Source: Prauserella flavalba (lineage in GTDB: Bacteria; Actinomycetota; Actinomycetes; Mycobacteriales; Pseudonocardiaceae). From it: a DNA stretch of 64,000 bases. The notes beneath the pieces are model-generated. The model ran no database searches, was not told where the DNA came from, and saw only the letters and a program-made list of their open reading frames with translations. Shown piece after piece: positions 63,995-64,000 of the stretch. Position numbers and translations under genes: made by a program. The stretch covers positions 1,756,441 to 1,820,440 of the forward strand of contig NZ_MASU01000005.1 in NCBI RefSeq assembly GCF_003202235.1, written 5' to 3'. The stretch's first letter is position 1; each line of letters starts with the position of its first letter.

Positions 63995-64000
63995 ACGACC

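Overview
The window is high-GC DNA with tightly packed, often overlapping genes, GTG starts, few strong terminators and no rRNA, tRNA, transposase or CRISPR array that I can see. Protein families (PadR, ECF42-type sigma with a DGPF protein, DUF899, ChrB-like, many CoA ligases, SDRs and TetR regulators) and the recurring word ACCACAGTGGAC point to an actinomycete, most likely the Pseudonocardiaceae (Amycolatopsis-like). This is inference; no marker gene is present.

Region 1 (1-24.2 kb) is an aromatic or hydroxy-acid catabolic island. A cupin-type XRE regulator and two amidohydrolases lie at the left. Then come two leftward operons and one rightward operon: MFS-SDR-aldehyde dehydrogenase-UbiX (8476 to 4368); acyl-CoA ligase-molybdenum hydroxylase large subunit-enoyl-CoA hydratase-FAD subunit-[2Fe-2S]/CoxG fusion (16491 to 9646); and, to the right of a divergent PadR regulator, mandelate-racemase-like enolase-Na+/solute symporter-ThDP decarboxylase-FMN 2-hydroxyacid oxidase-UbiD (17288 to 24196). 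The families match the mandelate pathway (racemase, FMN dehydrogenase, ThDP decarboxylase, aldehyde dehydrogenase), extended by CoA activation, molybdo-hydroxylation and prenyl-FMN decarboxylation. UbiX and UbiD lie at opposite ends of the island.

Region 2 (24.2-28.8 kb) has a TerC-type metal exporter gene behind a candidate manganese (yybP-ykoY-like) riboswitch, a 37-residue membrane peptide, an alpha/beta hydrolase with an apparently leaderless operator-embedded promoter, and an SDR/LysR pair.

Region 3 (28.8-45 kb) is a patchwork of acyl-CoA type catabolic operons: ligase, SDR, MIP18-like protein, amidohydrolase, acyl-CoA dehydrogenase, APH-like kinase, MaoC-SCP2 fusion, hydrolase, MHS-type transporter and SnoaL-like protein, each with its own LuxR, XRE-TetR or TetR regulator. 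It carries gene relics (CoA-ligase tail, shrunken enoyl-CoA hydratase), so it is being remodelled.

Region 4 (45-55.3 kb) holds free-standing genes: hydrolase, BBE-like FAD oxidase, LuxR-TPR regulator, YceI, metallo-beta-lactamase fold protein, DUF899, ECF sigma/DGPF pair, GNAT, ChrB-like and DUF1232.

Region 5 (55.4-64 kb) is a PQQ module: a GAF-LytTR regulator, KatG, a cupredoxin-like PQQ-associated protein, a PQQ alcohol dehydrogenase with lanthanide-type ligands but no signal peptide, and pqqA, pqqC, pqqD and pqqE. pqqB is absent here. KatG may remove peroxide made by PqqC, and the LytTR protein is the likely controller.
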